Source of the DNA: JACVRW01 sp963764665
GTDB lineage: Bacteria > Actinomycetota > Thermoleophilia > Solirubrobacterales > Thermoleophilaceae
Length of the DNA: 64,000 nt
Direction: 5' to 3'
Assembly: GCA_963764665.1 (NCBI GenBank)
Contig: CAVXTL010000011.1
Coordinates: forward strand, 62,001 to 126,000
Positions 41,472-49,408 of the stretch are shown here, piece by piece (position 1 is the first letter of the stretch; every line of letters begins with the position of its first letter). The notes under the pieces are model-generated. The model did not search any database. It saw nothing but the letters and a program-made list of their open reading frames with translations, and was not told the DNA's origin. The translations under genes and the position numbers were made by a program.

Positions 41472-41485
41472 CAGGCGTTTCGCTC

Positions 41486-41502
41486 ACTTCAGTTCGTGAA
41501 GT
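41486..41502. promoter_or_regulatory. Probable HxlR operator
   Basis: A perfect 17-bp palindrome, ACTTCA-gttcg-TGAAGT, placed where the -35 region of the regulator's own promoter would be (its -10 is 8 bp downstream). It suggests autorepression. Confidence 0.7.
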
Positions 41503-41509
41503 CTTGCGC

Positions 41510-41515
41510 TAGACT
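41510..41515 (+). promoter_or_regulatory. -10 box of the hxlR-like gene (leaderless)
   Basis: TAGACT, 9 nt before the ATG at 41525. Confidence 0.55.
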
Positions 41516-41524
41516 GGCCTTCGT

Positions 41525-41890
41525 ATGCCTGATGAGAGCTGTCCCGTCTGCGCAACAGCGGACATCATCTGCGGCAAGTGGACGATCCTGGTCATTCGTG
41601 ACCTGGACCGCGGACGCAGCCGCTTCTGCGAGCTCGAGCGCTCACTGGCCGGCATCAGCCCGCGCACGCTGTCACTCAGACTGCGCGGCCTCGAGGAGCA
41701 GGGCATCGTGGCTCGCCACACCTTCCCGGAGGTGCCCCCGCGGGTGGAGTACTCGCTCACGGAGAAGGGCCGCGCGCTCGCCCCGCTGATCGAGGACATG
41801 CGCACCTACGGACGCGACTGGCTCGGAGTCGAGCAGGGCGACTGCAGCCCCGCCGAGCGCACGTCCGGCTCCGCCGTCGCCGCGGCCTAG
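41525..41890 (+). CDS. HxlR-family winged-helix regulator
   Basis: 121 residues. The family pattern is CPV (Cys6), then GKWTILVIRDLDRGRSRFCE, then LERSLAGISPRTLSLRLRGL (recognition helix), EEQGIVARHTFPEVPPRVEY and SLTEKGRALAPLI. In HxlR-type redox or aldehyde sensors the Cys near the N-terminus is the sensing residue. A palindromic operator lies just upstream. The next gene, 49 bp downstream in the same direction, may be cotranscribed. Confidence 0.9.
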   Translation: MPDESCPVCATADIICGKWTILVIRDLDRGRSRFCELERSLAGISPRTLSLRLRGLEEQGIVARHTFPEVPPRVEYSLTEKGRALAPLIEDMRTYGRDWLGVEQGDCSPAERTSGSAVAAA

Positions 41891-41939
41891 CACCGGCCGT
41901 TCGGCAGGAACCCCCGCGCGGGAGGCGAATCCCGCCGGC

Positions 41940-43427
41940 ATGCGCAACCGTGAACTCCACGACGCGCTGCGTGAGTTCGCGCTCGAGTCGGCGGCCTTCC
42001 TCAGCGACGAGATCCGCGACGGCGCGGAGCTCGAGTTCGACGTCGTCGACGGCGGCCACGGAGGCGGCCCGTCGCTCTACCGGTATCAGCCGCGCACGTC
42101 CGCTTTCCTGGACGCGCGCTGGGATGGGCTGCGCCGGCTGCCGGGCTGCGAGAAGGCGTCGGCCGAGCTGGGCGCAGGCGCATCGCCGTGGCTGCGCGTG
42201 AACGGCATGCGCGGCGAGCAGGCCGAGCCTGCGCTGCGCGCCATGCTGGACCGGCTCTACGAGGACGCCACCAGCTTCGTCTTTCCCGAGGAGCGCTTCG
42301 ACCGGCTCTACGAGGAGGTGGAGACCACCCTCTACCGCGACGCCGTGGGGGCGCGCGTGGTCGCCCCGCTGGCCGGGGTGACGATCGAGAGCGAGCGCGT
42401 GGATCTCGGCGGCGGGCTCTCGCTCGTGATGGGCGACCGCGCCGACGTGCCGCCCGAGGCCGCCTGGCCCGGTGACGACCAGCAGGCCGAGGCCGCTGTG
42501 ATGTGCGTTCTCGAGCGCGAGGTACAGGCTGACGACCAGATTCCCGTGACGGAGGCCGAGGAGCGCTTCCGCGGGCTCGTGACCGCGCTGCGCCTGTGGG
42601 CGCCGGGCGCGATCGCCCTCTGCGCCCCCGGTTTCCGGCGCTCGGGAGAGGGGCGCTGGGCTGCTGTGGGCATTGGCGGGCCGGGCACCGCACGTGGCGC
42701 GGACTGGACGCTCGCCGCGGACGAGGAGGACGACCTGCGCGACTTCCTCGAGGCGCTGGGCGACACGCCCGCGGGCGGCCCCGTGGGGTGGGCGCTCGGG
42801 CGCTTCGAGATGGGCTGCGAGCGCCCGCACGAGGCCGAAGCCCTGTCGGACTACCTGCTGGGGCTGCGAGCGCTGCTCGACGCCACGAGCGAGGCGGGCG
42901 AGGCCAGCCTCGCGCTGCGCGTGGCCGCGCTCTGCGCCGAGGAGGGCCAGCGCCGGGCCGTGCAGCGCCGGATCGAGGCGGCCCTGTCGCTCGAGCGCTT
43001 CCTGATGGGGGGCCGCGGAAGCCTCCAGGAGCGAATCGGCTCGGAGTCCCCGCGCGACCTGGTGCGAGAGATGGAGACGCACCTGCGCGCGCTGCTGCGC
43101 GACGTGCTCTGCGGCTACCTGGAGTCCGACCTGAAGAGCGTGGCCGACGACATCCTGCTCGAGACCGCGCCCGAGCCGTTCGCGCTCGACGGTGAGCGCG
43201 GCTCGGAGCTGCGGCTGGAGGCACGCGACCTGCGCGAGCCGGAGTCAGAGCCGCCGCCCGAGCGCGAACTGGAACCCGAACCGGAGACCACGGAGTTCGA
43301 GGCAGTGGCCGAGCCCGAGCCCGTCGTGGTCGCTGCGGAGGAATCGCCGCAGCCCCACCTGGAGGGTGTGACCGAGTCCGCCGACTGGGGCTGGGACGAC
43401 CCGGAGGACTACTCGGCGCCGGTCTGA
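41940..43427 (+). CDS. 495-residue protein of unknown function with HEPN-like helical C-terminal half
   Basis: No family is firmly recognised. Residues 1-150 are mixed and charged (ELHDALREFALESAAFLSDE). Residues 150-300 form a beta-rich part. Residues about 300-410, ALSDYLLGLRALLDATSEAG then LALRVAALCAEE and METHLRALLRDVLCGYLESD, follow the helix pattern of ApeA/Abi-like HEPN domains. The usual RNase motif R-x4-6-H is not intact (LERFLMGGR lacks His). The last 85 residues are acidic and Pro-rich, with WGWDDPEDY at the end. It overlaps the convergent Get3-like gene by 19 bp. Confidence 0.65.
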   Translation: MRNRELHDALREFALESAAFLSDEIRDGAELEFDVVDGGHGGGPSLYRYQPRTSAFLDARWDGLRRLPGCEKASAELGAGASPWLRVNGMRGEQAEPALRAMLDRLYEDATSFVFPEERFDRLYEEVETTLYRDAVGARVVAPLAGVTIESERVDLGGGLSLVMGDRADVPPEAAWPGDDQQAEAAVMCVLEREVQADDQIPVTEAEERFRGLVTALRLWAPGAIALCAPGFRRSGEGRWAAVGIGGPGTARGADWTLAADEEDDLRDFLEALGDTPAGGPVGWALGRFEMGCERPHEAEALSDYLLGLRALLDATSEAGEASLALRVAALCAEEGQRRAVQRRIEAALSLERFLMGGRGSLQERIGSESPRDLVREMETHLRALLRDVLCGYLESDLKSVADDILLETAPEPFALDGERGSELRLEARDLREPESEPPPERELEPEPETTEFEAVAEPEPVVVAAEESPQPHLEGVTESADWGWDDPEDYSAPV

Positions 43428-44521
43428 GCCCGGCGCCGCCCGCCGCGCCGGCGGGCGAACAGGTGGTCGTTCATGTGTGCCAGGCCGTCGAGGTCGTGCA
43501 CGTCGTCGTCGAGCCGGGGCACCTCGATGAGCGGTGTGCCGTCGAGCCGGGCGCGCAGTCGCCGCAGCGCCGCGCGGTCGCGTAGGGCGAGCGCGCGCTC
43601 CTCGTCCCAGGTGCGTACCACCTTGCGGGCCAGCTGTTCGCCCAGCAGCTCCTCTACCTCGGCGTTCACGTCAGCCCGATGGGCCGGTACGTGCATGCGC
43701 ACGCGGTTGGCCACCACGCCGGCGAACGGCAGCTCGGCCTCGCGCAGCCGCTCGTGGAAGAAGGCCGCCTCGTCGAGCGAGTCCTGGCGCGGGGAGGTGA
43801 CCACCACGAACGTGCTGCGCTCGTGGGCGAGCAGCGCGTTGACCTCCTTGGCGCGCTCCCGGAAGCCCTCCACCATCCCGCCGAAGCTGTTGAAGAAGTC
43901 GGACAGGTCGGCGAGCAGGTCCACGCCGGTGGCGCGTCTCATCGCGCCAAAGAGCACGCCGCTGCCGCGGCCGAGCAGCTTCAGCCCCATCACCCCCGGC
44001 CCCGCGAGCAGCTGGAGCGACGGAGAGTCGATGAACGCGGCCAGCTTGCGCGGCGCGTCGAGGAAGTCGAGCGCGTGGCGGGTGGGCGGCGTGTCGAGCA
44101 CCAGCAGGTCGTAGACACCCTCGCGGTGGAGCTCGTGGAGCTTCTCCATCGCCATGTACTCCTGGGAGCCGGCCACCGCGTTCGACAGCTCGCGATAGAT
44201 CGGGTTGGAGAGCACGGACTCGCGCGTGCGCTCGTCGGGCGCGTGCTGCTCCACCAGCTCGTCGAAGGTGCGCTTGGGGTCGAGCATCATCGCCCAGAGC
44301 TCGCCCTTCACCGGGGCGTCCACCAGGTGGGCCTCGTGTCCCAGCTCGTCCAGGCCGAGCGCGTGGGCCAGCCGGCGCGCCGGGTCGATGGTGAGCACGG
44401 CGACCTTGCCGCCGCGGGCGGCCATGCCCAGAGCGATGGCAGCGGCGGTGGAGGTCTTGCCCACGCCGCCGGGCCCGGCGCACACGCACACCTCCTTGCC
44501 ATCCAGCCAGCGGTCGATCAC
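43409..44521 (-). CDS. Get3/ArsA-like ATPase, second of a pair
   Basis: 370 residues. The deviant Walker A is AGPGGVGKTSTAAA (about 15-28); switch I is in VLTIDPARRLAHALG; switch II is LLVLDTPPTRHALDFL. Central helices (AAFIDSPSLQLLAGPGVMGL) could line a hydrophobic groove. The twin-gene arrangement matches mycobacterial Rv3679-Rv3680, whose products form a Get3-like complex. GTG start 44519-44521 overlaps the stop of the first ATPase gene (GTGA). No arsenic-resistance gene is nearby. Confidence 0.85.
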   Translation of the reverse strand: MIDRWLDGKEVCVCAGPGGVGKTSTAAAIALGMAARGGKVAVLTIDPARRLAHALGLDELGHEAHLVDAPVKGELWAMMLDPKRTFDELVEQHAPDERTRESVLSNPIYRELSNAVAGSQEYMAMEKLHELHREGVYDLLVLDTPPTRHALDFLDAPRKLAAFIDSPSLQLLAGPGVMGLKLLGRGSGVLFGAMRRATGVDLLADLSDFFNSFGGMVEGFRERAKEVNALLAHERSTFVVVTSPRQDSLDEAAFFHERLREAELPFAGVVANRVRMHVPAHRADVNAEVEELLGEQLARKVVRTWDEERALALRDRAALRRLRARLDGTPLIEVPRLDDDVHDLDGLAHMNDHLFARRRGGRRRAQTGAE

Positions 44522-45441
44522 AGCCGCCGCTCCAGGACGCTTGCCAGCCGCTCGAGCTGCTCGAGGCCGATGTCCGGCTCGAAGATGAAGGGGAGGGTGA
44601 ACACGGGCGCCTCTGCCGCGCGCCGCAGCCGCGCCGTCTGGGAGCGCTCCGCACGTGCGCGGCGCTCCTCCGAGAGCGCCGCGGCGGCGGCTGCGCGCAC
44701 CTCGGCCGAGCCGCGGCCGTCGAGCGCCCCGAGCCGGCGGGCGTCGGCGGCGCTGAAGCGCTGGGGGTAGACGGCGTTGACCACGATCGCGTCGAGGGCC
44801 ATGCCGAGCTCGTCGCGCAGGCGTCCCTCCAGCTCGATCGTCTCGTTCACCGGCATCTCCTCGGGCAGCGCGGCCGCCAGAACCCCGGTGGCGTCGGTGT
44901 CGCGCACGAAGGCGTCGATGATGAGGGCCTGCCGGCGGATCGGCCCGACGCGAGCCACGCCCGCGTAGGTGGAGGGCGCGCGCAGCATCGCCAGGCCGTG
45001 GCCGGTGGCGGGCGCGTCCACGATCGCCAGGTCGTACACGGCGCCCTCCGTGCGGCGCTCGAGCTGCGCCAGGTCCCAGACCTTGCCCATGGTCACGAGC
45101 TCGGTGAGCCCGGGAGCCGCCGCCGTCAGGTACTGGAACACGCGGCTGCCGCCGAGCAGGCCGGCGAGGGTGTCCGAGCGCAGCTGGTAGCGGAGCCACT
45201 CCTCCTTGGTGCGCTCCGGGTCCACGGCCACCCCGGACAGGCCCGGTGCCAGCTCCTGCTCACCGTCGGCCGCGCCGGGCTGGCCCAGCATCGCCGGGAG
45301 CCGCTGCTGCGCCGCGACCTCGCACACGATCACCCGCTTCCCGCGCCGTGCCGCGGCCAGGCCGAGGGCGGCCGCGATCGTGGTCTTGCCGACCCCGCCC
45401 TTGCCCGTTACGACCACCAAACGCTTGTCCAGCAGTGACAT
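44518..45441 (-). CDS. Get3/ArsA-like ATPase, first of a pair
   Basis: 307 residues. Walker A is TGKGGVGKTTIAAALG (about 12-27). Switch II is DLAIVDAPATGHGLAMLR. The N-terminal part includes RVIVCEVAAQQRLPAMLG. It is shorter than its partner and resembles the first gene of the mycobacterial Rv3679-Rv3680 pair. The deviant P-loop is of the SIMIBI class that dimerises around ATP. The ATG at 45439-45441 is where homology begins. It diverges from parA with a 55-bp gap. Confidence 0.85.
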   Translation of the reverse strand: MSLLDKRLVVVTGKGGVGKTTIAAALGLAAARRGKRVIVCEVAAQQRLPAMLGQPGAADGEQELAPGLSGVAVDPERTKEEWLRYQLRSDTLAGLLGGSRVFQYLTAAAPGLTELVTMGKVWDLAQLERRTEGAVYDLAIVDAPATGHGLAMLRAPSTYAGVARVGPIRRQALIIDAFVRDTDATGVLAAALPEEMPVNETIELEGRLRDELGMALDAIVVNAVYPQRFSAADARRLGALDGRGSAEVRAAAAAALSEERRARAERSQTARLRRAAEAPVFTLPFIFEPDIGLEQLERLASVLERRL

Positions 45442-45483
45442 CACCGGAGGACAGAGTGAAGGATTCCCCCCAGCTCGTGCGAA

Positions 45484-45489
45484 TAGGCC
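45484..45489 (+). promoter_or_regulatory. -10 box of the parA-ftsZ operon
   Basis: TAGGCC, 7 nt before the ATG at 45497. It fits the leaderless pattern, though the last base departs from TANNNT. Confidence 0.35.
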
Positions 45490-45496
45490 TTGCGTA

Positions 45497-46318
45497 ATGG
45501 GACTGTTCGAGCGCTCTCGTCCTGCGCAGCCGACTGAACCGGAGGCACCCGTGTCGTCCAAGGCCAAGGTCATCGCCTTCACCAACCAGAAGGGGGGCGT
45601 TGCGAAGACCACAACAACGCTCAACCTCGCCGCTGCGTTCGTCGAGCAGGGTCACCGCGTCCTGTGTGTGGACCTGGATCCGCAGGCCAACCTCACGATG
45701 AGCCAGGGCATCGACCCGGACTCGCTCGAGGTGTCGATGTACGACGTGCTCGTGCACCACGTGTCGCTGCGGGAGGTCATCCGCAGGCGCGAGGTGGACA
45801 TCGCCTGCGCGTCGATCGACCTGGCCGGCGCGGAGATCGCGATGTCCACGATGATCGGCCGCGAGCGCTCGCTGGTGAAGGCCCTGCTGCCGGTCAAGGA
45901 GGACTACGACTACGTCTTCATCGACACTCCTCCGAGCCTCGGGCTGCTCACGATCAACGCCCTCACGGCCTCCAACAAGGTCATCGTCCCCGTGCAATGC
46001 GAGTATCTGTCCATGCGCGGGCTGATCCAGCTCCAGAACACCCTGTCGATGGTGCGCGAGGAGCTGAACCCCGACATCGAGATCGAGGGCATCCTGCCGA
46101 CACTCGTGGATAACCGAACCGTGCACGCCAAGGAGGCGATCGAGATCCTGGAGGAGAACTTCGGGGAACGTGTCTTTGCCTCCCGCATCAACAAGACGGT
46201 GCGGTTCGCGGAGGCTCCTGTGAAGGGTATGTCGGTACTGAAGTACGACCCCGACGGGAAGGCCGCGTACGCCTACCGTCAGCTAGCCGAGGAGGTCCTG
46301 GCGAATGGCAAGCAGTAA
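45497..46318 (+). CDS. ParA/MinD-superfamily ATPase
   Basis: 273 residues from the ATG at 45497. A GTG at 45551 with GGAGG 5 nt upstream would give 255 residues and the more usual beginning (SSKAKVIAFTNQKGG). The P-loop reads KGGVAKTTTT, with Ala for the usual Gly in KGGVGKT. Switch motifs: VDLDPQANLTMSQG and FIDTPPSLGLLTINAL, and VPVQCEYLSMRGLIQL. This is the chromosome-partition (Soj-like) branch rather than classical MinD, lacking an obvious C-terminal membrane helix. Its stop lies inside ftsZ (14-bp overlap). No parB is seen in the window. Confidence 0.88.
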   Translation: MGLFERSRPAQPTEPEAPVSSKAKVIAFTNQKGGVAKTTTTLNLAAAFVEQGHRVLCVDLDPQANLTMSQGIDPDSLEVSMYDVLVHHVSLREVIRRREVDIACASIDLAGAEIAMSTMIGRERSLVKALLPVKEDYDYVFIDTPPSLGLLTINALTASNKVIVPVQCEYLSMRGLIQLQNTLSMVREELNPDIEIEGILPTLVDNRTVHAKEAIEILEENFGERVFASRINKTVRFAEAPVKGMSVLKYDPDGKAAYAYRQLAEEVLANGKQ

Positions 46319-47822
46319 GCGGGCGAGCATGCGTGAGGGACCCCTGGCCCAGCTCTTCCGCAAGACGGACGAGGAAGAGGGTCAGACCGAGGCGCCGCGC
46401 TCCGACACCGACCCCAAGGCCGGGAAGCCGCTCCCCGAGGGCGGTCCTGCGCCGCAGGCCACCCGGCAGGAGCCCGAGCCGCGCCGCGAGCGGCGAGCGG
46501 AGGAGCCTGCCCAGGACAACTTTGCCAGCCGCGCCACCGAGGCCGCGCGCCGTGCCGAGGAGCGGGCCGAGCGTCGCCGTGCCGAGCGCGAGAGCGCCGA
46601 GCCTGCGCCGCGCGTGAGCCGCTACGAGGGTGTGCCCACGCCGGAGGAGCGCCTGCGCAGCGTGTTCTCCTCGGATATCCCCGAGAACATCATGGAGCGC
46701 TCCCCCGAGCGCAGCCTCGAGCAGGACGCCATCCAGCCCGAGCCGCCGCTGTCGCGCGGCTCCTCGGAGCCCGTGCTGCGCGTGGTTGGCGTGGGCGGAG
46801 CCGGGGTCAACGCGGTCAACCGCATGATCGAGGCGCAGGTCGAGGGCGTGGACTTCGTGGCCGTCAACACGGACATGCAGTCGCTCGAGCAGTCGGCCGC
46901 CAGCAACCGCCTGCACATCGGCGGCGAGAGCACCCGCGGACTCGGCTCCGGGTCGAACCCCGAGCTGGGCCGCACCGCCGCGATGGAGGAGTACGACCGT
47001 CTCAAGAGCACCCTCAAGGGCGCGGACATGGTCTTCATCACCGCCGGCGCAGGCGGCGGCACGGGCACCGGCGCCGCGCCGGTCGTGGCCCGCATCGCCC
47101 GAGAGGTGGGCGCGCTCACCGTGGGCATCGTCACCAAGCCGTTCGCCTTCGAGGGCGCGCGGCGCGGCGAGCAGGCCGACCTCGGCGTGGAGGATCTGGC
47201 GAAGGAGGTGGACACCCTCATCGTCATCCCGAACGCGCGGCTGCTGACCGTGCTCGACAAGTCCACATCGATGGTCGAGGCGTTCCGCGTGGCGGACGAC
47301 GTGCTGCGCCAGGGCGTGCAGGGCATCTCCGACCTGATCACGCTTCCCGGCCTCATCAACCTCGACTTCGCCGACGTGCGCACGATCATGTCGGAGGCCG
47401 GCCAGGCCCTTCTCGGCATCGGCATGGGCACCGGGGAACGGCGCGCCATGGACGCGGTGGAGCACGCCATCGAGTCGCCGCTGCTCGAGACCTCGCTCGA
47501 GGGCGCCCAGTCGATCCTGCTGTCGATCACCGGCGGCCGGGACCTCTCCCTGTGGGAGGTCAACGAGTCGGCCAAGGCCGTGGCCGAGGCAGCGCACCCC
47601 GACGCCAACATCATCTTCGGCGCCATGGTCGACGAGAAGGTCGACGACCAGGTGTGGGTGACCGTCGTGGCCACCGGCTACGGCGACCGCCCTCAGCACC
47701 GCTTCACCCCGCGGAGCGATCCGATCCCGGCCGACGCCGAGCCGAGCGTCCGGCGCGCGCGCGAGCGCGAGTCGAGCATTCTGGGAGAGGTCGACGTACC
47801 CGAGTTCATTCCTCGGCGCTAG
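46305..47822 (+). CDS. ftsZ: Cell-division GTPase FtsZ with long N-terminal extension
   Basis: 505 residues. The GTPase domain starts at about residue 156 (VLRVVGVGGAGVNAVNRMIE), against residue 5-15 in most FtsZ. Tubulin signature GGGTGTGAAPV (about 250-260), T7 loop NLDFADVRTIM, and the C-terminal tail DVPEFIPRR that binds FtsA/SepF-type partners are present. The extension (1-155) is charged, rich in Glu, Arg, Pro and Ala, and begins with a possible amphipathic piece (GPLAQLFRKTD). A later ATG at 46692 would give a normal-length protein. It overlaps parA by 14 bp and is outside any dcw cluster, with no mur or ftsQ genes nearby. Confidence 0.93.
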   Translation: MASSKRASMREGPLAQLFRKTDEEEGQTEAPRSDTDPKAGKPLPEGGPAPQATRQEPEPRRERRAEEPAQDNFASRATEAARRAEERAERRRAERESAEPAPRVSRYEGVPTPEERLRSVFSSDIPENIMERSPERSLEQDAIQPEPPLSRGSSEPVLRVVGVGGAGVNAVNRMIEAQVEGVDFVAVNTDMQSLEQSAASNRLHIGGESTRGLGSGSNPELGRTAAMEEYDRLKSTLKGADMVFITAGAGGGTGTGAAPVVARIAREVGALTVGIVTKPFAFEGARRGEQADLGVEDLAKEVDTLIVIPNARLLTVLDKSTSMVEAFRVADDVLRQGVQGISDLITLPGLINLDFADVRTIMSEAGQALLGIGMGTGERRAMDAVEHAIESPLLETSLEGAQSILLSITGGRDLSLWEVNESAKAVAEAAHPDANIIFGAMVDEKVDDQVWVTVVATGYGDRPQHRFTPRSDPIPADAEPSVRRARERESSILGEVDVPEFIPRR

Positions 47823-47868
47823 CTCTCACACGACACCGGTCGCCCCACTCGTGGCGGCGACCGCTTGA

Positions 47869-49404
47869 ATGGGCGCCGTGAAGGGCGTAGTCGCAGCCGG
47901 TCACCCGGTAACCGCCGAGGCGGGCGCAGAGGTTCTGCGCCAAGGCGGTAACGCCGTCGACGCCGCCGTGGCCTGCGTGCTGATGTCGTTCGTGGCCGAG
48001 TCGCCGCTCACCGGGCCGGGCGCGGGCGGATTCATGCTCGTCCACACGGCCGGGGGCGAGGACCACCTGCTCGACTTCTTCGTGGCGGCGCCGGGCCGCG
48101 GCGACGGTGAGCGCAGGCCGGCCGAGCTCACGCCCATCGACATCACGTTTGCCGAGGGGGCGGTGCAGCGGTTCAACGTCGGCCCCTCCTCGGTCGGCGC
48201 CCACGGCACGCCGCTCGGGCTCGCCCAGACGCTCCAGCGGTTCGGCACCATGCCGCTGGCCGAGCTCACCCGGGCGCCCGCCGAGGCGGCGCGATCAGGG
48301 GTCGAGGTGCTGCCGATGCAGGCTTTCCTGTTCAGCGTGCTGGAGCCGATCTTCCGCTCCACCCCGGAGTGCGAGGCCATCTACGCGCCCGGGCGGCGGC
48401 TCCTCGAGGCGGGGGACACGATCCGGCTCCCCGAGCTCGGCGACCTCCTGGAGCGGCTGGGCGCCGAGGGGCCCGGCTTCCTCTACGAGGGCGACGTGGC
48501 CGCGGCGGTGAGCGACTGGGTGCTCGCGCGCGGCGGGCTCCTGACCCGCGAGGACCTCACGAGCTACGAGGTGGTCGAGCGCGAGCCGGCCCGCGTGGCG
48601 TACCGCGGCCGCGAGGTGCTCACCAATCCCCCGCCCTCGTCCGGGGGCATCCTCGTGGCCGACGCCCTCGGAATCCTCGAGCGGCTAGAACGCCCCCACG
48701 GCGCGGCGGTGGTCGCCGAGGTGATCGCGTCCACCAACCGCGCACGCGACGCCGACTTCCTCGAGGGCCTCGGCAGCGACGGCTACCTGGAGCGCTTCCT
48801 GGCGGAGGAGGCGCTCGACTCGGTGGCCACCGAGGTGCGCACGCGGCTGGGGAGCACCACCCACGTGTCGGTGATGGACGCCGACGGCGCCTGCGCCACG
48901 GTCACCTGCTCGAACGGCTCGTGCTCGGGCGTGGTGGTGCCCGGCACTGGGATGCACCTCAACAACATGCTCGGCGAGGAGGACCTCAACCCGCTCGGCT
49001 TCCACCTAAACCCGCCCGGCGCCCGGGTGCCGAGCATGATGGCTCCCACGGTGGTCCTGCGCGACGGCCGGCCCGAGCTGGCACTCGGCTCCGCCGGGTC
49101 GAACCGCATCCGCTCCGCGATCCTCCAGACGGTGCTCGCCGTGGTGGACGGCGGCGCCCGCGCGGAGGAGGCCGTGGCCGCGCCGCGGGTCCACGTGGAG
49201 GGCCGCGAGCTGGACGCGGAACCCGGCATCGACCCCGAGGCGCTGGACCGGCTGGAGGAGCGCGGGTGGACGGTGCGCCGCTGGGCTGAGCGAAACCTGT
49301 TCTTCGGCGGTGTCCAGGCGGTCACGCGGGACCCGTCGACAGGCGAGCTCACCGGCGCGGGCGACCCGCGTCGCGGCGGGGCCGCCGTGGTGGTGCGCGA
49401 CTAG
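47869..49404 (+). CDS. ggt: Gamma-glutamyltransferase family protein
   Basis: 511 residues. The N-terminal segment GHPVTAEAGAEVLRQGGNAV DAAVACVL (a space marks my break) and GPGAGGFMLV, and the catalytic TTHVSVMD, are those of gamma-glutamyltranspeptidases; Thr330 would be freed by self-cleavage. NPPPSSGGILVADALG and GSAGSNRIRSAILQTV bind substrate. No signal peptide is seen, so it may be cytoplasmic or belong to a cephalosporin acylase-like branch. It lies 46 bp after ftsZ in the same direction. Confidence 0.85.
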   Translation: MGAVKGVVAAGHPVTAEAGAEVLRQGGNAVDAAVACVLMSFVAESPLTGPGAGGFMLVHTAGGEDHLLDFFVAAPGRGDGERRPAELTPIDITFAEGAVQRFNVGPSSVGAHGTPLGLAQTLQRFGTMPLAELTRAPAEAARSGVEVLPMQAFLFSVLEPIFRSTPECEAIYAPGRRLLEAGDTIRLPELGDLLERLGAEGPGFLYEGDVAAAVSDWVLARGGLLTREDLTSYEVVEREPARVAYRGREVLTNPPPSSGGILVADALGILERLERPHGAAVVAEVIASTNRARDADFLEGLGSDGYLERFLAEEALDSVATEVRTRLGSTTHVSVMDADGACATVTCSNGSCSGVVVPGTGMHLNNMLGEEDLNPLGFHLNPPGARVPSMMAPTVVLRDGRPELALGSAGSNRIRSAILQTVLAVVDGGARAEEAVAAPRVHVEGRELDAEPGIDPEALDRLEERGWTVRRWAERNLFFGGVQAVTRDPSTGELTGAGDPRRGGAAVVVRD

Positions 49405-49408
49405 TGAC

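Noticed and set aside
43409..45441. Arsenite efflux (ArsA) function for the twin ATPases
   Set aside because: No arsB, arsR or arsD nearby and no metal-binding Cys pattern seen; the Get3-like interpretation fits better.
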